A stretch of DNA of 15,777 nucleotides, from positions 1-15,777 of the forward strand of contig JAGZSY010000059.1 in the NCBI GenBank assembly GCA_018380885.1, written 5' to 3'. This stretch comes from Enterocloster asparagiformis (GTDB taxonomy: Bacteria > Bacillota > Clostridia > Lachnospirales > Lachnospiraceae). Positions 13,823 through 15,777 of this stretch are shown one piece after another. The stretch's first letter is position 1. Each line of letters opens with the position of its first letter. The position numbers and the translations under genes are program-made. The notes below the pieces were generated by a model, which was given only the letters and a program-made list of their open reading frames with translations, was not told the origin of the DNA and made no database searches.

Positions 13823-14617
13823 CTAATCTACCAGTTCTCTGCCCACGGTGTAGGGGAACACCGGGCCGTCCGCGCAGACATATTTGTCTCCGATGCGGCA
13901 ATGGCCGCACTTTCCGATGCCGCAGCACATTTTCCGCTCGTAGGACACCCAGATGTGTTCCTCCCGCAGCCCCCGGTCCAACAGGGCCTTCACGGAGAAG
14001 CGCATCATGGCGGGCGGTCCCACCACGATGGCCCTGGCGGCCTGCGGGTCCCTCAGCTCCATCTGCGGGATGTACCTTGTCACCAGCCCTACCCGGCCCT
14101 CATAGCCCTCCCCGGCGCCGTCCACGGTGAGGATCAGGTTCATTTTCTTCTCCCAGTCCGCAAAATCATCCTTGAACAGCACGTCCTCCGGGCTTTTGAA
14201 GCCTGCGATGACCGTCATGCTTTCGCGCTCCTGCGGATGGTCCGCAAAATACCGGATCACGCCGCGGACCGGCGAAACGCCCGTTCCGCCCGCCACCACC
14301 ACCAGCTCGGCGCCCCGGTAGTCCTCATAGTCAAATCCGTTGCCGTAGGGGCCGCGCATAAACAGGCTGTCCCCCTCGTAGCGTTCGAATATCTCGTTTG
14401 TAACCTTACCCACCCGGCGGATGGTCAAATCCACGGTGCCCTCCCCGATTCCGCTGACGGAAATGGGGGCCTCGCCGTACTTGGGGATGGACACCTCGAA
14501 GAACTGGCCGGGCCTCACCTCCCCCTCGCAGGCCATGGTGAAGGTGTACTCGATCTCCGTGTGTTTTCTGACCTTCACGATCCTGGATAAAAAGGGCGTA
14601 TATTCATTCCCGCTCAT
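13823..14617 (-). CDS. asrB: Anaerobic sulfite reductase subunit B (FAD/NADH, 2Fe-2S)
   Basis: A 264-residue flavoprotein of the ferredoxin-NADP reductase/PyrK-like family that accepts electrons from NADH. FAD-binding residues are in APISVSG (50-56), and the nucleotide-binding motif is VVVAGGTGVSPVRGV (106-120). A C-terminal 2Fe-2S site is visible as C232-x4-C237-x2-C240-x7-C248. It works with AsrA to feed the siroheme subunit AsrC. Only one base separates it from the asrA stop, and GGAGGAG precedes its ATG by seven bases, so the two genes are translationally linked. Confidence 0.94.
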   Translation of the reverse strand: MSGNEYTPFLSRIVKVRKHTEIEYTFTMACEGEVRPGQFFEVSIPKYGEAPISVSGIGEGTVDLTIRRVGKVTNEIFERYEGDSLFMRGPYGNGFDYEDYRGAELVVVAGGTGVSPVRGVIRYFADHPQERESMTVIAGFKSPEDVLFKDDFADWEKKMNLILTVDGAGEGYEGRVGLVTRYIPQMELRDPQAARAIVVGPPAMMRFSVKALLDRGLREEHIWVSYERKMCCGIGKCGHCRIGDKYVCADGPVFPYTVGRELVD

Positions 14618-14618
14618 G

Positions 14619-15629
14619 TCAATTCTCCTCCTTTGCCAACTTTGCCACCCGGTTCACACAGGCGGAAAATGATATGTATTCCGGGCAGATATCGTCGCAG
14701 CGCCCGCAGCCCACACACATCTGGTAACCGAACTGCTTTTTGAAATCGGAAATCTTATGGAGCACCTTAAAGCGCATCCGCTCCCCGTTGGCTTTCCGGT
14801 AGCAGCCGCCTCCGGCCACGTCCGTGTACCCGTCCACCATACAGGAGGCGTGCACCCGGCGGCGCTCCCCGGCGCGCCCGTTGTCCGTGTAGTAGATGTC
14901 CTGCATGGTAAAGCAGGTGCAGGTGGGACAGACAAAATTGCAGCGGCCGCAGTTCACGCAGCGGCTGTCGTATTCCTTCCACAGGGGAGCCTGGAGCGCC
15001 GAGCTGTCCAGCTGCGGCGGCAGCTCCACCTGCACGCCGTTCTCCCGGACGAAATCCGGCTGGAAATCCTCCTGGGGCGCGCCCATGTCCGCCAGGACCT
15101 GGTCCAGCTCCTCCCACTTGCTGACGATCCGCACCGCGCCCTCCCCGGGGCTCACCGCGGCGTCGTAATCCTCCGTCCGGTTGGTGCCCATGGACACGCA
15201 GAAGCCGCTGCCGCAGGAATTGGGGCAGCCCATCAGCACCAGCCTGGCCTGTTCCCGCAGGCGCTTATAGTAGGAGTCCTCAAAGCGGTTGTGCAGATAA
15301 ATCTGGTCCAAACGCCTGAGGGCGTGGATATCGCAGCTTCTCAGGAAAATCAGCGCCGGCTTGCGCCGTACCGGCTGGGCCTCGGCCACCGCGTCCTCGG
15401 TGAAGTAAAATAAAATCTCGGTGATGGGCAGAAGCGCCTCCTTAAACGAGTAGTGGGACCGCTCCTCCCACTCCAAATCCTCCCAGCGCTCCAGCTCGCC
15501 GTAGCGCACCACGTCCGTGTCCGAGTACATCCCCTCCCCGGCCATGCGCCTGGGGCCGAACACGGCGTAGTCCTCTTTCCACCCGGCAAACAGCCGCTTC
15601 ATATTCTCAATCTGCACCTGGTATCCCAT
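14619..15629 (-). CDS. asrA: Anaerobic sulfite reductase subunit A (electron carrier)
   Basis: A 336-residue soluble 4Fe-4S protein of the AsrA family, related to the beta subunits of formate dehydrogenase/hydrogenase. Two ferredoxin-type motifs are visible, C224-C227-C230-C234 and C305-C308-C311-C315, with additional conserved cysteines near PNSCGSGFC (C139, C144) and in FLRSCDIHALRRLD (C99). It transfers electrons between AsrB and AsrC. It is the first gene of the operon. GGAAGGAG lies about 10 bases before the ATG. Only 57 bases separate the ATG from the hairpin repeat at the right edge, and no strong promoter is visible there, so the operon promoter may lie within or beyond the repeat. 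Confidence 0.94.
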   Translation of the reverse strand: MGYQVQIENMKRLFAGWKEDYAVFGPRRMAGEGMYSDTDVVRYGELERWEDLEWEERSHYSFKEALLPITEILFYFTEDAVAEAQPVRRKPALIFLRSCDIHALRRLDQIYLHNRFEDSYYKRLREQARLVLMGCPNSCGSGFCVSMGTNRTEDYDAAVSPGEGAVRIVSKWEELDQVLADMGAPQEDFQPDFVRENGVQVELPPQLDSSALQAPLWKEYDSRCVNCGRCNFVCPTCTCFTMQDIYYTDNGRAGERRRVHASCMVDGYTDVAGGGCYRKANGERMRFKVLHKISDFKKQFGYQMCVGCGRCDDICPEYISFSACVNRVAKLAKEEN

Positions 15630-15686
15630 GTAGACGTTTCTCCTTCCATGTTAATAATTTAACTTTAGCAGAAACGCACAATCATG

Positions 15687-15758
15687 ACCACCCGTCAAAC
15701 GGGTGGTTTGCTCGCCCCTATAAGGGGCAGTTACCGGCCAGCGCCTAAAGACGCTGGC
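15687..15758. repeat. Three-hairpin repeat at right edge (IS200/IS605-end-like)
   Basis: Three hairpins with short loops: ACCACCCGT (15687-15695) with ACGGGTGGT (15699-15707), GCCCCT (15714-15719) with AGGGGC (15723-15728), and GCCAGCG (15737-15743) with CGCTGGC (15752-15758). The order and the ACCACC and CTAAA features resemble the trio at the left edge, although the sequence is not identical. Such clusters are seen at the ends of IS200/IS605-family elements in Clostridia, from memory of the family. No transposase reading frame is visible before the window ends. Confidence 0.55.
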
Positions 15759-15777
15759 TTTCACTACGTTCAAGCCA

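Noticed and set aside
1..15777. CRISPR array, tRNA or rRNA genes
   Set aside because: No regularly spaced direct repeats and no cloverleaf or ribosomal sequence was recognised. The short hairpins at both edges are not evenly spaced repeats.

Overview
The window looks like chromosome of a GC-rich anaerobic Clostridia, most likely Lachnospiraceae (for example Enterocloster/Lachnoclostridium-type gut clostridia). This is an inference from the gene families (DUF4317, AsrABC, a BglG/GlcT-type antiterminator with a glucose-family PTS, HxlR), the strong AGGAGG-type ribosome sites and the short intrinsic terminators. Nearly all genes lie on the minus strand. Both extreme ends carry a trio of short hairpins that resembles the ends of an IS200/IS605-type element or related repeat, so the window may be a contig that broke at repeats.

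Left part (1-2200): a hairpin cluster, a small coiled-coil protein whose stop codon sits in the loop of its own terminator, a DUF4317 protein with its own promoter, and a scar in which the 3' third of a Cof-type HAD phosphatase gene abuts a very short minus-strand reading frame. Middle part (2200-6650): a BglG/LicT/GlcT-type antiterminator gene lies downstream of a three-domain (IIC-IIB-IIA) PTS permease gene. The PTS gene has a textbook leader: promoter, an RNA antiterminator element and an overlapping terminator. Divergent from it is a plus-strand pair, an HxlR-type regulator and a pyridoxamine-phosphate-oxidase-fold flavoprotein, with a palindrome between them and a double terminator after them.

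Right part (6650-15630): a tightly packed minus-strand run of eight genes, read from right to left: asrA-asrB-asrC (siroheme sulfite reductase), a NarB/NasA-like molybdopterin oxidoreductase, a four-cluster ferredoxin, an NAD(P)/FAD oxidoreductase, a TDT-family membrane transporter and moeA. Gaps are 1-13 nt or overlaps (two ATGA couplings), except before moeA, where a GC-rich hairpin lies in a 126 nt gap. The arrangement suggests one anaerobic respiration unit: NAD(P)H electrons pass through flavoprotein and FeS carriers to a molybdenum active site (probably nitrate reduction, by resemblance to the clostridial nar gene set) and to a siroheme reductase acting on sulfite and/or nitrite. MoeA would supply the mature cofactor and the TDT protein would move an anion. 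The pairing of Asr with this Mo module and a TDT channel in one transcription unit is the most interesting content of the window.
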